From: Candidatus Paceibacterota bacterium
GTDB taxonomy: Bacteria; Verrucomicrobiota; Verrucomicrobiia; Limisphaerales; UBA8199
Assembly (NCBI GenBank): GCA_035452965.1
Contig: DAOTCE010000024.1
Coordinates: 16,799-80,798, forward strand
Length of the DNA stretch: 64,000 nt
Direction: 5' to 3'
This document shows positions 27,393 to 36,329 of the stretch, piece by piece. The stretch's first letter is position 1, and every line of letters begins with the position of its first letter. Below the pieces are notes generated by a model, which worked only from the letters and a program-made list of their open reading frames with translations, did no database searches and was not told where the DNA came from. A program made the translations under genes and the position numbers.

Positions 27393-28748
27393 ATGCCTGT
27401 TGATTTTACTTACGTAAGGTCCGACTCTTCGTTCAGCCGTCGGACCTTCCTCAAGACCCTCGGCGCCGCGACCCTGGCCGCGCCCTTTGTCATGCGCGAC
27501 TTGATTGCCCGCCCTCCCAGCAGCGTGCTACGTCACGCCAGTTTCGGGGCCGCTGGCATGGCTTGGGAGGACGTCCGGCACCTTATGCAATCGAAACAGG
27601 TGGAACTGGTGGCCGTGGCCGAAGTGGACTTGAGGCGCACCGCTGAGCTTAAAAAGCATTTCCCCACCGCCAGAGTTTACCAGGATTGGCGTGAGTTGCT
27701 CGATAAGGAAGGCAAACAGCTCGACTCCGTCAACGTCTCGACGCCCGACCACATGCACGCGCCCATCGCCATGAGCGCCCTCCAATTGGGAAAGCACGTC
27801 TACTGCCAGAAGCCGCTCACGCACGACCTCTACGAAGCGCGCAAGTTGACCGAGTATGCCCGCTGGAAGGGCGTTGTGACGCAGATGGGCATCCAGATTC
27901 ACTCGACCAGTTTCTACCGGATGGCGGCGTTGCTCGTGCAGGCCGGGGCTATCGGACGAGTCAAGGAAGTCCACTCCTGGAACTCCGGCACCTGGGGTGA
28001 CACGACCTCGCGCCCCGACAAGTCCGATCCAGTGCCAACGGGCTTGGACTGGGACCTCTGGCAGGGCGTCTGTGCCGAGCGGCCCTTCATCGGCGACGAA
28101 TACTACCATCCGAACAACTGGCGCAAACGTCTCGATTTTGGCACTGGCACTCTCGGCGATATGGGCTGCCATATCTTCGACCCGGTATTCACGGCCCTCG
28201 AACTGCGGGCGCCCCTCTCGGTGCGATCCGAAGGCCCGCCTCCAAACCAGTGGAACTGGCCGATTGACTCCCAGGTTCAATACGTCTTCCCCGGCACCCG
28301 CTTCACTGCCGCAAACACCATCCCGGTCACATGGTATGACGGCACGCAGAAGCCGCCCTCCACGATCCGCGCCCTGCTCGAAGGCGACGACCTGCCGGGC
28401 ACCGGCTCGATCTTAGTTGGCACGCAAGGCGCGTTGGTGGTGCCGCATGTCGCAAGGCCCTTGCTTTACCCGGATAAGAAGTTCAAGGACCTCAAGTTTC
28501 CGGACGTAACCGAGCAGAATCACTGGGGCAGGTATGTCGAGGCCTGCCTGGGCGGTGCGCCGACAAGTGCGGGTTTCGACTACTCCGGGCCGCTGGCCGA
28601 AGCAGTGCTGTTGGGCACTGTCGCCTTGCGCTTCCCGCAGACCACGCTCCACTGGAATGCCGCGGCACTGAGCTTCGCCGAGGGGACCGCCAACCAGTTC
28701 ATTCGTCGCATCTACCGCAGCGGTTGGGGTGTCACGGGACTTTCCTGA
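27393..28748 (+). CDS. TAT-exported Gfo/Idh/MocA-family oxidoreductase
   Basis: A 451-residue oxidoreductase with a twin-arginine signal (SRRTFLKTLGAATLAAPFVM, about 15-34), so it is likely periplasmic. The nucleotide-binding half has VELVAVAEVDLRRTAELKK, STPDHMHAPIAMSALQLGKH and the catalytic-site motif YCQKPLTHDLYEARKL. The glycine motif just after the signal (SFGAAGMAWEDV) departs from the usual GxGxxG, so cofactor binding may be altered. The start is the ATG at 27393; a TTG six codons upstream is less likely. The C-terminal half contains GTLGDMGCHIFDPVF. The target is probably a sugar derivative, but nothing shows which one. Confidence 0.88.
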   Translation: MPVDFTYVRSDSSFSRRTFLKTLGAATLAAPFVMRDLIARPPSSVLRHASFGAAGMAWEDVRHLMQSKQVELVAVAEVDLRRTAELKKHFPTARVYQDWRELLDKEGKQLDSVNVSTPDHMHAPIAMSALQLGKHVYCQKPLTHDLYEARKLTEYARWKGVVTQMGIQIHSTSFYRMAALLVQAGAIGRVKEVHSWNSGTWGDTTSRPDKSDPVPTGLDWDLWQGVCAERPFIGDEYYHPNNWRKRLDFGTGTLGDMGCHIFDPVFTALELRAPLSVRSEGPPPNQWNWPIDSQVQYVFPGTRFTAANTIPVTWYDGTQKPPSTIRALLEGDDLPGTGSILVGTQGALVVPHVARPLLYPDKKFKDLKFPDVTEQNHWGRYVEACLGGAPTSAGFDYSGPLAEAVLLGTVALRFPQTTLHWNAAALSFAEGTANQFIRRIYRSGWGVTGLS

Positions 28749-28755
28749 TGTGCCA

Positions 28756-30720
28756 ATGACTGCGCGTGCACCAGCCGTCCTCGTACTCTGGATCCTTTTT
28801 TGCGCGCTCTGCAACTGTGCAGGTTGGGGTCTCTCGGTTGCTCACCAACTCAACGCTGTGGGTTATTTGGCAGTCTTCGTGGTCGGTGGCAGCGTAATCT
28901 TGCTTGCCCACAGGCAGTTGTTTCCCGCTAGCGGTCGATCATTCAATGCACGAAGGTTGATTCGACGTTTCCGGCGTCCCTTTCCTTTGGCATTTCTTGT
29001 GTTGGCGTTTCTCGCTGTGCTGGGTGGAGTGCTGCATCCGCCTACCAACCCGGACGGAATGAGCCATCGGCTTCCGCGCGTGCTGAACTGGCTGGCTGAG
29101 GAGCGCTGGCACTGGATCACTAACCATGTCATTATGAACACGCAACACGCCGGGTTCGAATGGATGATGGCCCCGATGCTTGCGTTAACGCGAACAGATC
29201 GCTGGGTATTCTTCTACAATGCTGTCTCATTTCTCTTGCTTCCAGGGTTGGTCTTCGGTGTGTTGAGGAGGCTGGAGGTGCGGGGTCGAGTTGCTTGGCA
29301 CTGGATGTGGATCGCGCCATCGGGCTATTGCTTTCTGCTGCAGGCGGGGAGCATCGGAAACGACGCTGCCGGCGCCACAGTTGCACTAACGGCGCTGTAT
29401 TTTGCTTTACGCGCCAGGAAGAGCCGGAGCCATCTCGATCTCTGGCTCTCCATTTTGTCGGCAGGCTTGATGACGGCAATCAAGAGCAGCAATCTCCCTC
29501 TTCTCTTGCCGTGGTTTCTGGCGATGCTCCCGAGCGTGAAGCTTGTCTTGGCGCGGCCGCTTTCGACGGTTTTGGTAGGAGTTGCCGCGTTGGTGGGTTC
29601 TTACCTGCCAACTGCGGCGCTTAACCACTTTCATTTAGGAGACTGGAGTGGTATGTCCGTTTTGACGCCAGCGGTGCACCGGGCGCATCCTGCGACACTT
29701 GTTGCAGGTAACCTGATGAACTTGTCGGTGCAGAATCTAGCCCCCCCAATCTTTCCGGTAGCACAATGGTGGAATGCTCATGCTTATCGCGTCTTGCCCC
29801 AGTCCTTCATCACGGCAATCGAAGAGGCGTTTGAGCCCGCCGGGGCACATTTCTCCCTCCCTGAGATCCACTATGAGTATATGGCTGGTCTGGGGATGGG
29901 TGTGACCATCTTGTTGCTTGTATCTTGGGTGATTGCGCACCTTGTGCATCCCGCGAATGTGGGACCTCGGTTTCCACAGTCAGTTGATCAGTGGTTCCTG
30001 GCTCTGGTTCGCTGGTCACCTTTCGTGGTCCTGGCGGTTTACACGCTGACGACGGCCATGAGCACTTCGGGACGCATCGTCACTCCTTATTACTGCTTCT
30101 TTCTGCCCTTCTTCCTCGTGGGGCCAGGCTGGTCTAAGCTAGTGCGCAGCCGAACATGGCAGTTTTGGGCACTGTTGATGATGCTACCCGCTCTGGTGTT
30201 AGTGGTCATCAATCCCCCACGCCCCCTTTGGCCGGCGCAGACAGTCTTGAGTCGTTTGGCTGCGCGTAATCCTCATTCAAAGAACCTCGGTACCGCCGCA
30301 ATTCTTTACGCAAGCTATGCCACCCGCTGGGATGCTCTTGCCGACATACGGCAGTATCTGCCCCCGGGCGAGAAGAGAGTTGGGTTCATCTCGCTCGTGG
30401 GGGCAAGTTCGCTCGAAGCGTCGCTCTGGCGACCCTTCGGTCAGCGGCGCATAATCCATGTACCGGTTGAAAGCACATTGGAGCAAATCGCCGCCCTAGG
30501 CATCCGCTACGTGGCCGTGGGGATCGAGTCTCCAACGGCGCGCATTCATGACGTCCCTGCCTCTGAGTGGATCGAAAACTGGCGCCAGGCCCGGGATGGA
30601 AAGATCGTTGGAACGGCCCGAGTGCGGCAGCGTGCCACCAAGGACGAGGCAGTCTGGCATGTCATTGAGCTTGAATCGCCGATCAATACTCTACAGAGAG
30701 GAAAGGCGCTAGGTCCGTGA
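28756..30720 (+). CDS. Multi-pass membrane protein, probable GT-C glycosyltransferase
   Basis: A 654-residue integral membrane protein with about eleven hydrophobic segments. The first extracytoplasmic loop has HPPTNPDGMSHRLPRVLNWL, an acidic loop of the sort found in GT-C enzymes (PMT/ArnT/GT39), which use lipid-linked sugars. The C-terminal 150 residues are soluble. I chose the ATG at 28756; an upstream GTG would overlap the preceding gene. It overlaps the next gene, a DPM1-like GT2, by 4 bp, which fits a system where GT2 makes a polyprenyl-phosphate sugar and this protein transfers it outside. No catalytic residue is proven. Base composition looks somewhat lower in GC than the flanks. Confidence 0.7.
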   Translation: MTARAPAVLVLWILFCALCNCAGWGLSVAHQLNAVGYLAVFVVGGSVILLAHRQLFPASGRSFNARRLIRRFRRPFPLAFLVLAFLAVLGGVLHPPTNPDGMSHRLPRVLNWLAEERWHWITNHVIMNTQHAGFEWMMAPMLALTRTDRWVFFYNAVSFLLLPGLVFGVLRRLEVRGRVAWHWMWIAPSGYCFLLQAGSIGNDAAGATVALTALYFALRARKSRSHLDLWLSILSAGLMTAIKSSNLPLLLPWFLAMLPSVKLVLARPLSTVLVGVAALVGSYLPTAALNHFHLGDWSGMSVLTPAVHRAHPATLVAGNLMNLSVQNLAPPIFPVAQWWNAHAYRVLPQSFITAIEEAFEPAGAHFSLPEIHYEYMAGLGMGVTILLLVSWVIAHLVHPANVGPRFPQSVDQWFLALVRWSPFVVLAVYTLTTAMSTSGRIVTPYYCFFLPFFLVGPGWSKLVRSRTWQFWALLMMLPALVLVVINPPRPLWPAQTVLSRLAARNPHSKNLGTAAILYASYATRWDALADIRQYLPPGEKRVGFISLVGASSLEASLWRPFGQRRIIHVPVESTLEQIAALGIRYVAVGIESPTARIHDVPASEWIENWRQARDGKIVGTARVRQRATKDEAVWHVIELESPINTLQRGKALGP

Positions 30721-31394
30721 GCGCTCCAATATACTTTGTAATCCCGGCCTATAACGAAGCAGCTTGCGTTGGCGAGGTAGTGCGGCAGGTGCGAAGTCGG
30801 TTCCCCAACGTGGTCGTGGTGGACGATGGCTCTGCCGATGCCACTGCGGAGGTGTCACGAGTCGCCGGGGCGGTCGTCGTCCGGCACATGGTTAACCGCG
30901 GTCAAGGAGCGGCCCTCAAGACAGGAATTGAATGCGCCCTGGCCCGCGGGGCGGAGGTGGTCGTGACTTTCGACAGCGACGGCCAGCATCAACTTGAAGA
31001 CGTGGATGCCTTGCTGGCGCCAGTCCTTGCGGGGGAGTGCGACGTAGCGCTGGGTTCGAGATTTCTGCACGGCGGCAGCCGTGTGCCCTTCATGCGTAAG
31101 CTGACGCTCAAGCTGGGAGTTCTCTTCACGCGTGTCGTTTCGAGAATCCGTGTTACCGACACTCATAATGGCTTGCGTGCGCTTTCGCGCGAGGCGGCGC
31201 GCAAAATTGAGATTCGCCAGGACCGCATGGCCCACGCATCCGAAATCCTAGACGAGATCAGCCGCCTTAAGCTCCGCTACCGCGAAGTGCCCACGCGGAT
31301 CATTTATACAGCGTATTCTCGGGGCAAAGGCCAGCGCTCATCCGCGGCCTTCCGGGTGGTGTGGGACTTTCTGATTGGTAAATCGGCCGGCTAG
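30717..31394 (+). CDS. Family 2 glycosyltransferase, dolichol-phosphate mannosyltransferase-like
   Basis: A 225-residue GT-A fold enzyme of family GT2, similar to DPM1. It begins IYFVIPAYNEAACVGEVVRQ, has VVVDDGSADATAEV for nucleotide-sugar binding, and the metal-binding VTFDSDGQHQLEDV. TDTHNGLRALSREAARKI is the acceptor-side motif. There is no C-terminal membrane domain, so it is the short, soluble type that charges polyprenyl phosphate. The start is GTG at 30717, overlapping the stop of the membrane protein (GTGA). A DUF2304 membrane protein follows 5 bp downstream, a common companion that may anchor it. Confidence 0.93.
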   Translation: MSAPIYFVIPAYNEAACVGEVVRQVRSRFPNVVVVDDGSADATAEVSRVAGAVVVRHMVNRGQGAALKTGIECALARGAEVVVTFDSDGQHQLEDVDALLAPVLAGECDVALGSRFLHGGSRVPFMRKLTLKLGVLFTRVVSRIRVTDTHNGLRALSREAARKIEIRQDRMAHASEILDEISRLKLRYREVPTRIIYTAYSRGKGQRSSAAFRVVWDFLIGKSAG

Positions 31395-31399
31395 CAGTC

Positions 31400-31771
31400 A
31401 TGCTTATCATCCAAGTTCTCTTTGTCCTGTTTGCCTTGTTTGCCATCTCGCGAACGGTTTCGCGCTTCAAGCGCGGGTCCATTGGTGTTACTGAACTGAT
31501 CGCTTGGAGCGGGTTCTGGCTCGCCGTGGGGGGGGCCGTACTCGCGCCCGCCATCACGCAGTGGATGGCGGACATTCTTGGCGTGGGGCGCGGCGCCGAC
31601 GCCGTCTTCTACATCGGTCTGGTGGCGCTGAGCTATACCTGTTTCCGGCTCTATCTCAAAAACCGACAAATCGAACAGCAGTTAACTTCCCTGGTGCGAG
31701 AGCTCGCCCTCAGGGACACCGAAGAACCGATACCGCAAAAGCCCCCGCAGTTCCCAAAGCCAGCTGAGTGA
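31400..31771 (+). CDS. DUF2304-family small membrane protein
   Basis: A 123-residue protein with three hydrophobic segments: IIQVLFVLFALFAISRTVSR, ELIAWSGFWLAVGGAVLAPA and DAVFYIGLVALSYTCFRLYL. A charged helix follows (LKNRQIEQQLTSLVRELALR). This is the DUF2304 pattern, regularly found beside DPM1-like GT2 genes. It likely helps seat the GT2 enzyme or the lipid carrier at the inner membrane; this role is inferred from context only. It lies 5 bp after the GT2 gene and completes the three-gene plus-strand cassette. Confidence 0.87.
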   Translation: MLIIQVLFVLFALFAISRTVSRFKRGSIGVTELIAWSGFWLAVGGAVLAPAITQWMADILGVGRGADAVFYIGLVALSYTCFRLYLKNRQIEQQLTSLVRELALRDTEEPIPQKPPQFPKPAE

Positions 31772-31786
31772 TACTTCTTCAGTCTT

Positions 31787-32536
31787 CTACACAGCCCCGA
31801 CCGGTGCGTCGGGATGGCCGCCATATTCACGGCATTTCGCAAGCCTTGCGCTGCTGCAAACGTAGAATTGGTACAACGAAACCGACCTGGCCAGCCCGAA
31901 GAAACTGGTCTCCACTTTGTCGAAGAAGAACTCGAGTATCTCCGCTATCTCCCTGGCATCGTTGACGTGCTCGTGCTTCATAAGCAGGCCATAATCAAGG
32001 CCACGTTTAAGCCTGAATTCAAGCCCCGTAGTCAGTTTCCAACCCATGGTCCAAAGAAATGTTCCCTCACTAGGTATGGCTATGCGCAGGACACCGTTAT
32101 CGCGCAGCAGCAGACCGGCCTTCCCCACAACATTCGGGAGGTTGAGCACATGTTCAAATGTTGCCACCGAAGTTATCCGGTCGTATCGAGAATCATCGGG
32201 CACCTCGGAGATATCTGCATAGATATTGCGAATTCTGCCCAGCAGCGGAGAACCCGCATAGAGACTTGTGAAAGGTTCGATGATATCGTAAGGACCGAGC
32301 GGAGGCTCATACTTCAGTTGGTTGAGAGTGCCCGCGCCTATTTCCAAGGTTGCAGGAGGGGAGGCGGGGCGGCGGGCAACATCGGCTGCCACCTTCTTGT
32401 GCATCCATGACTCCAACTTCTGGGCCAGCGAAGATGCGGTTGTCTGTCCCTGGCGGTTCGATCTGTAATGTGCTGCGTAAATCTCTTCTATCTCTTTCGG
32501 GAGAGGAGGACGTTTCTTTGGGAATCTCTCAAACAT
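31787..32536 (-). CDS. Class I SAM-dependent methyltransferase
   Basis: A 249-residue methyltransferase. Motif I is ATLEIGAGTLNQLKYEP (about 67-83), followed by the acidic YDIIEPFTSLY. The post-motif SVATFEHVLNLPNVVGKAGL and DNGVLRIAIPSEG fit the Methyltransf_11 class. The SAM-binding glycines are intact. It faces the glycosylation cassette from the opposite strand, with 15 bp between stops, and may modify a sugar or lipid made by it. The substrate is unknown. A 289-bp gap without a gene lies upstream. Confidence 0.85.
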   Translation of the reverse strand: MFERFPKKRPPLPKEIEEIYAAHYRSNRQGQTTASSLAQKLESWMHKKVAADVARRPASPPATLEIGAGTLNQLKYEPPLGPYDIIEPFTSLYAGSPLLGRIRNIYADISEVPDDSRYDRITSVATFEHVLNLPNVVGKAGLLLRDNGVLRIAIPSEGTFLWTMGWKLTTGLEFRLKRGLDYGLLMKHEHVNDAREIAEILEFFFDKVETSFFGLARSVSLYQFYVCSSARLAKCREYGGHPDAPVGAV

Positions 32537-32782
32537 AGCTGCTACGCTGCTTCATTTACAATGAACACTTGGTCGGCTTTGCCGTTCGAGCCATTCGTCC
32601 GATTACGGAATAGCCAACTCCGCCATAGCCACAAAGCAGGCAATCGAGCTGTCTGCGTAGTCGAACTCTTAGCTTCTCGATTTTGACAACACGGCCGTGT
32701 TCAGACCTCGTGACTTATAACTAACTGGCAGCCGGGATGCAACACCCGTTCGAAGAACTTCTCGCAATGGCACGACCATCCT

Positions 32783-32802
32783 GCCTTCGCCACCGCGAAG
32801 GC
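32783..32802. other. Hairpin downstream of htrA
   Basis: A perfect 8-bp stem (GCCTTCGC/GCGAAGGC) around a 4-nt loop lies 24 bp after the protease stop on the minus strand. It has no T-run on that side, so it would be a weak or Rho-assisted terminator, or an mRNA-end stabiliser. Confidence 0.3.
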
Positions 32803-32825
32803 CGCCCTCGGAACAACGGCAGCCA

Positions 32826-34358
32826 TTATTTCCCGCCGGTGTTGCTTTCGTCCACGACGACATACCGACTGCCGCCGTTGCTCCAGATGCGTAACAGGGT
32901 GATTTTGTCTTTGGGATTCTCAGTCATACGCACAGCCTCGTCAGCGGTCTTGACTGCTTGACGGTTGATTTCCTGGATGACATCGCCGGGCCTCAGGCCT
33001 GCTTCGGCTGCAGGCGAGTCAGGCTGCACTTCGGTAACCACCACGCCTGTAATGGTATCGGGGACCTTGAGTTCTTCACGGGCCTGCTGATCCAGGTCGC
33101 CGACTCCCACGCCATTAAGTGTGCCAGTGTCGGTTTCTTTCGAGCCACTGCTTTGAGCGACCTTTTCGGCGCCAGGCAGTTCCTGAACGGCGATTTGCAG
33201 GTTGCTGATCGCGCCTTCGCGGAGGATTTTGACAGGCACTTTGCTGCCAGGCTTGGTCTCGCCGACGGCGAGCTTGAGGTGGCGGCTGTCGCGGACCTTC
33301 TTGCCATTGAATTCGAGCACGACGTCGCCGTTCTTGAGGCCGGCTTTGTCGGCTGGGCCTTTGGGCACAACGTCACCAATGAGCGCCCCGCCTTGGTCTT
33401 TGAGCTTGAATTCTCGCGCGAGCGCCGGGGTGACGTCCTGAATCATAACCCCCAGATAGCCGCGGCTGACATGGCCATATTGGATGAGGCTCTCCATAAC
33501 GTTGCGAGCGAGGTTACTTGGAATGGCGAAACCAATCCCCTGGCTGCCGCCGGAGCGGCTGAAGATTGCGGTGTTGATCCCGATGAGTCGGCCTTCGATA
33601 TCCACCAGTGCGCCGCCGGAATTGCCGGGGTTGATGGCTGCGTCAGTCTGGATAAAGTCCTCGTACTCCTCGATGATGCCAAGCCCTCCCCGGCCGGTGG
33701 CGCTGACAATGCCGGTGGTGACCGTCTGGCCCACGCCGAATGGGTTGCCTATTGCCAGCACGATGTCGCCGACCTCCACTTTGTCACTGTCGGTCATCGA
33801 GACGAACGGCAGGTCTTTCGCGTCAATCTTGATCACGGCGACGTCGGACTTCGGATCCCGGCCAACGACCTTGGCGGTAAACTCACGACCGTCGTGCAAT
33901 GTCACCTTCACTTCGTCGGCATTGTCCACGACGTGGTTGTTGGTCAGGATATAGCCGTCCTTGGTGACAATCACACCCGAACCCAGACCATACTGGCGTG
34001 GGAGGCTAGGCATGCGCTTGGGCATCCGCTCGCCGAATTGGTCGCCGAAGAACCGCCGCCAGAACGGATCGCTGAAGCCAAACCAGTCCGGGTTCGAAGC
34101 GGCGGAGCTTTTGCTCATGATGACAAGCTTCACCACCCCCGGCACAACCCTTTTCACGACGGGCGCAAAGCTGGCGTACGGCCCACCGGCGCGCGTGAGC
34201 GGAGTCGTGTCAACTTCAAGTTTGGGCGCAGCGGCTCCCGTGTTGGATTGGCCTTTGTCTGCCTGGCTAACCGCCAGCGCGGAGCCGGCAACTAGACCGG
34301 TCACGCCCAGAACGAGGGCCAGATATCGAACATTCAAGTAAGCGAGGATCTTCTTCAT
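32826..34358 (-). CDS. DegP/HtrA-type periplasmic serine protease
   Basis: A 510-residue Do-family protease with a signal peptide (MKKILAYLNVRYLALVLGVT followed by an Ala-rich cleavage region). The catalytic triad is visible: His in LTNNHVVDNADEV, Asp in DPKSDVAVIKID, Ser in INPGNSGGALVD. Two PDZ domains follow, the first with GYLGVMIQDVTPALAREF and the second with GVVVTEVQPDSPAAEAGLRP. It degrades or refolds damaged envelope proteins. The ATG at 34358 is chosen because it begins the signal peptide; a longer in-frame start adds 25 basic residues without homology. It is transcribed away from the small membrane protein at 34525. Confidence 0.95.
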   Translation of the reverse strand: MKKILAYLNVRYLALVLGVTGLVAGSALAVSQADKGQSNTGAAAPKLEVDTTPLTRAGGPYASFAPVVKRVVPGVVKLVIMSKSSAASNPDWFGFSDPFWRRFFGDQFGERMPKRMPSLPRQYGLGSGVIVTKDGYILTNNHVVDNADEVKVTLHDGREFTAKVVGRDPKSDVAVIKIDAKDLPFVSMTDSDKVEVGDIVLAIGNPFGVGQTVTTGIVSATGRGGLGIIEEYEDFIQTDAAINPGNSGGALVDIEGRLIGINTAIFSRSGGSQGIGFAIPSNLARNVMESLIQYGHVSRGYLGVMIQDVTPALAREFKLKDQGGALIGDVVPKGPADKAGLKNGDVVLEFNGKKVRDSRHLKLAVGETKPGSKVPVKILREGAISNLQIAVQELPGAEKVAQSSGSKETDTGTLNGVGVGDLDQQAREELKVPDTITGVVVTEVQPDSPAAEAGLRPGDVIQEINRQAVKTADEAVRMTENPKDKITLLRIWSNGGSRYVVVDESNTGGK

Positions 34359-34480
34359 AGCTGTTGCTTCAATCTGTTTTCTGTGTTTACGTATTGGAGT
34401 AATCGGAGTGTGACGGAGACCTTTCCGGAGCATTACACTTTTGTAAGGGACGACCGATAGCGGCGATCGCTTTGGCTGCG

Positions 34481-34534
34481 TCCTAGGTTTGACTAGTATG
34501 GCAAGTATCCTAGGTTTGACTAGTATGGAAAGTA
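34481..34534 (+). repeat. 27-bp tandem duplication over a start codon
   Basis: Two direct copies of a 27-bp unit (34481-34507 and 34508-34534) differ at one base. Each holds TTTGACTAGTATGG, so the start codon region of the next gene is present twice and in frame, since 27 is a multiple of three. Either ATG (34498 or 34525) could start translation. Confidence 0.9.
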
Positions 34535-34893
34535 ATTACATTGTCGGTTGGATTCCGTGGCCCGTGGCGGCCGCGTCGGCAGTCTGGTTCGGCGTGATGG
34601 CTTACAAATCGGCCAAGAATTTCGTTTTGTGGGCGATCGGTGGGGGACTGCTTGGGCTGGTGCTGACTACTATCGTGCTGGGTTTGGGGCAGTCCATGTT
34701 CATCCCGTACTACACTGCGGAGATTGCGTCCTTTCGGCTGAAACTCACGATCCTTGCAGTCGTTCTAGTCGGCTGCGTGGGCTGGCTGTTTACAGGGCCG
34801 CTCCACCGGCGCCTGTTCAAGTCCTGGAAACAGAAAGCCGAGCCCCTCTCCGATCAGGCAGCCAAGCCCCCCACGCCTGCTCCGAGGCAGTAG
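34525..34893 (+). CDS. Small membrane protein of unknown function
   Basis: A 122-residue protein with three hydrophobic segments (about 7-24, 31-54 and 70-88) and a basic, Pro-rich cytoplasmic tail ending in AKPPTPAPRQ. I recognise no family. Its start lies inside a 27-bp tandem repeat; ATG 34498 would give nine more residues (MASILGLTS). No strong Shine-Dalgarno sequence is evident before either. It is divergent from the htrA gene, with about 165 bp between starts, and could share stress control with it. Confidence 0.6.
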   Translation: MESNYIVGWIPWPVAAASAVWFGVMAYKSAKNFVLWAIGGGLLGLVLTTIVLGLGQSMFIPYYTAEIASFRLKLTILAVVLVGCVGWLFTGPLHRRLFKSWKQKAEPLSDQAAKPPTPAPRQ

Positions 34894-35037
34894 CATCCGC
34901 AACCCAAATCGGCCTCCGCAGGGTAAACGTCTTTGGACGACTACTGACCTGTGGCCGCAGGGAGGGGAGACACCTGTTGTTTCCGGAAATCGGCATGACT
35001 TATTTCGAGCCCCGCCGCGACTGCTACCATTCTCCGC

Positions 35038-36327
35038 CTAATCGTTGAGAATCTTGACTCGGCGGTGAAGGGCCTGCCAGACGAGCAAAAGGATACGCGG
35101 GTGACGGAGAAAGAAAGGCAGCCACTTCAGGATCTGTCCGGGCGCCCGACGCTTGAAGAAGTGATAGAGGTTTTCATAAGTCGCCTGCACGCCACGCTCC
35201 AACTCTGCAGGCGTCATCCGGACCGGCTTGAACACCGCGTTGGCCCAGCCGAATTTGTCCCGGTCATGCCGCAAGAGCCGTCCCTCGCTCTTCAACTGGT
35301 CGTATACCGGAGTGCCGGGATAGGGCGTAAGGATGTAGAGCAGCGCGTCCTCCAGCTCCATCTGCTTAATACATGTCTCCGCGGCACTGAAGATGCGCTG
35401 GTCCTCGTTGTCGAAGCCGAATATGAAGAAGCCTTGCACCAGAATGCCGTGCCGATGAAAACGCCGGACGACCTCCTGGTAGCTCTCAACCCGGTTCTGC
35501 ACCACCCCAGCCCGCGCCAATGAGTCTGGATGCACGGTCTGAAAGCCCACCTGCACGAAGAAGCAGCCGGCCTTCTGCATGGCCTCGAGCAGCCGGAGAT
35601 TTTTGGTGATAGTGGTGGGGGCCTGCACGGACCAGGCTTTCTTCAACGGCGCAATCTTCTCGCACAGGGCGATGGCGTAGTCCTCGTCCACAAACAAGTT
35701 ATCATCAACGAAGAATACGACGTCCTGTTCCATGCCTTTCATCTCGTCATACACCTTGTCCGGCGAGCGTCGGCGATGCCGGTGCCAGGGAACGTTGGGC
35801 AGGTAGCAGAACTTGCAGGAGTGATTGCAGCCACGGGTAGCCTGGATCATCCCCACCAGGGGGTTTGGCCGAAACAGGTCGCGCCGCGGAATGGGAACGT
35901 CGTCCATTTCCGTGGGCTGGTCCTGCTGATAGACTTTCTTAAGAGCATCGGCAGCCGCATCGTGGAGTAGTAGGGGCCAGACGTATTCGGCCTCGCCGAC
36001 GACGATGGTGTCGGCATGTTGCAGACATTCCTCCGGCATCAGGCAGGCATGCACGCCGCCAATGACTACCTTGGCACCTTTCCCGCGGAACCGATCCGCA
36101 ATGTCAAATGCCCTTTGCGACGAGAAAGTGGTGGCCGTGAGGCCAACCAGGTCGAAGTTCTGCTCATAGGGAACTTCGTCCCAATCCTCGTCAACAATCG
36201 TCACGTCATGCCCGCCCGACAGCGCGGCCAGAATGCCGAGATGCAGCGGCTGAAACGAGACGCGGGTTAGGAATCGATAGACTCCGTCCTTGACGAACCA
36301 TCGCGGCTTGACCAGTAGAATCCGCAC
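35038..36327 (-). CDS. B12-binding-domain radical SAM protein
   Basis: A 429-residue radical SAM enzyme of the B12-binding (BchE/HpnJ-like) class. The N-terminal Rossmann-type domain (about 1-140) has ILLVKPRWF, TIVDEDW and KVVIGGVHACLMPEE. The usual B12 axial histidine motif DxHxxG is not obvious, so cobalamin binding is uncertain. The radical SAM core begins with ATRGCNHSCKFCYLPNVPWH near 167, giving the CxxxCxxC cluster ligand, followed by VVFFVDDNLFVDEDYAIALC. The gene starts 2 bp after the stop of another radical SAM gene, so they are an operon. Substrates might be isoprenoids, lipids, tetrapyrroles or peptides; nothing decides among them. Confidence 0.88.
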   Translation of the reverse strand: MRILLVKPRWFVKDGVYRFLTRVSFQPLHLGILAALSGGHDVTIVDEDWDEVPYEQNFDLVGLTATTFSSQRAFDIADRFRGKGAKVVIGGVHACLMPEECLQHADTIVVGEAEYVWPLLLHDAAADALKKVYQQDQPTEMDDVPIPRRDLFRPNPLVGMIQATRGCNHSCKFCYLPNVPWHRHRRRSPDKVYDEMKGMEQDVVFFVDDNLFVDEDYAIALCEKIAPLKKAWSVQAPTTITKNLRLLEAMQKAGCFFVQVGFQTVHPDSLARAGVVQNRVESYQEVVRRFHRHGILVQGFFIFGFDNEDQRIFSAAETCIKQMELEDALLYILTPYPGTPVYDQLKSEGRLLRHDRDKFGWANAVFKPVRMTPAELERGVQATYENLYHFFKRRAPGQILKWLPFFLRHPRILLLVWQALHRRVKILND

Positions 36328-36329
36328 CG

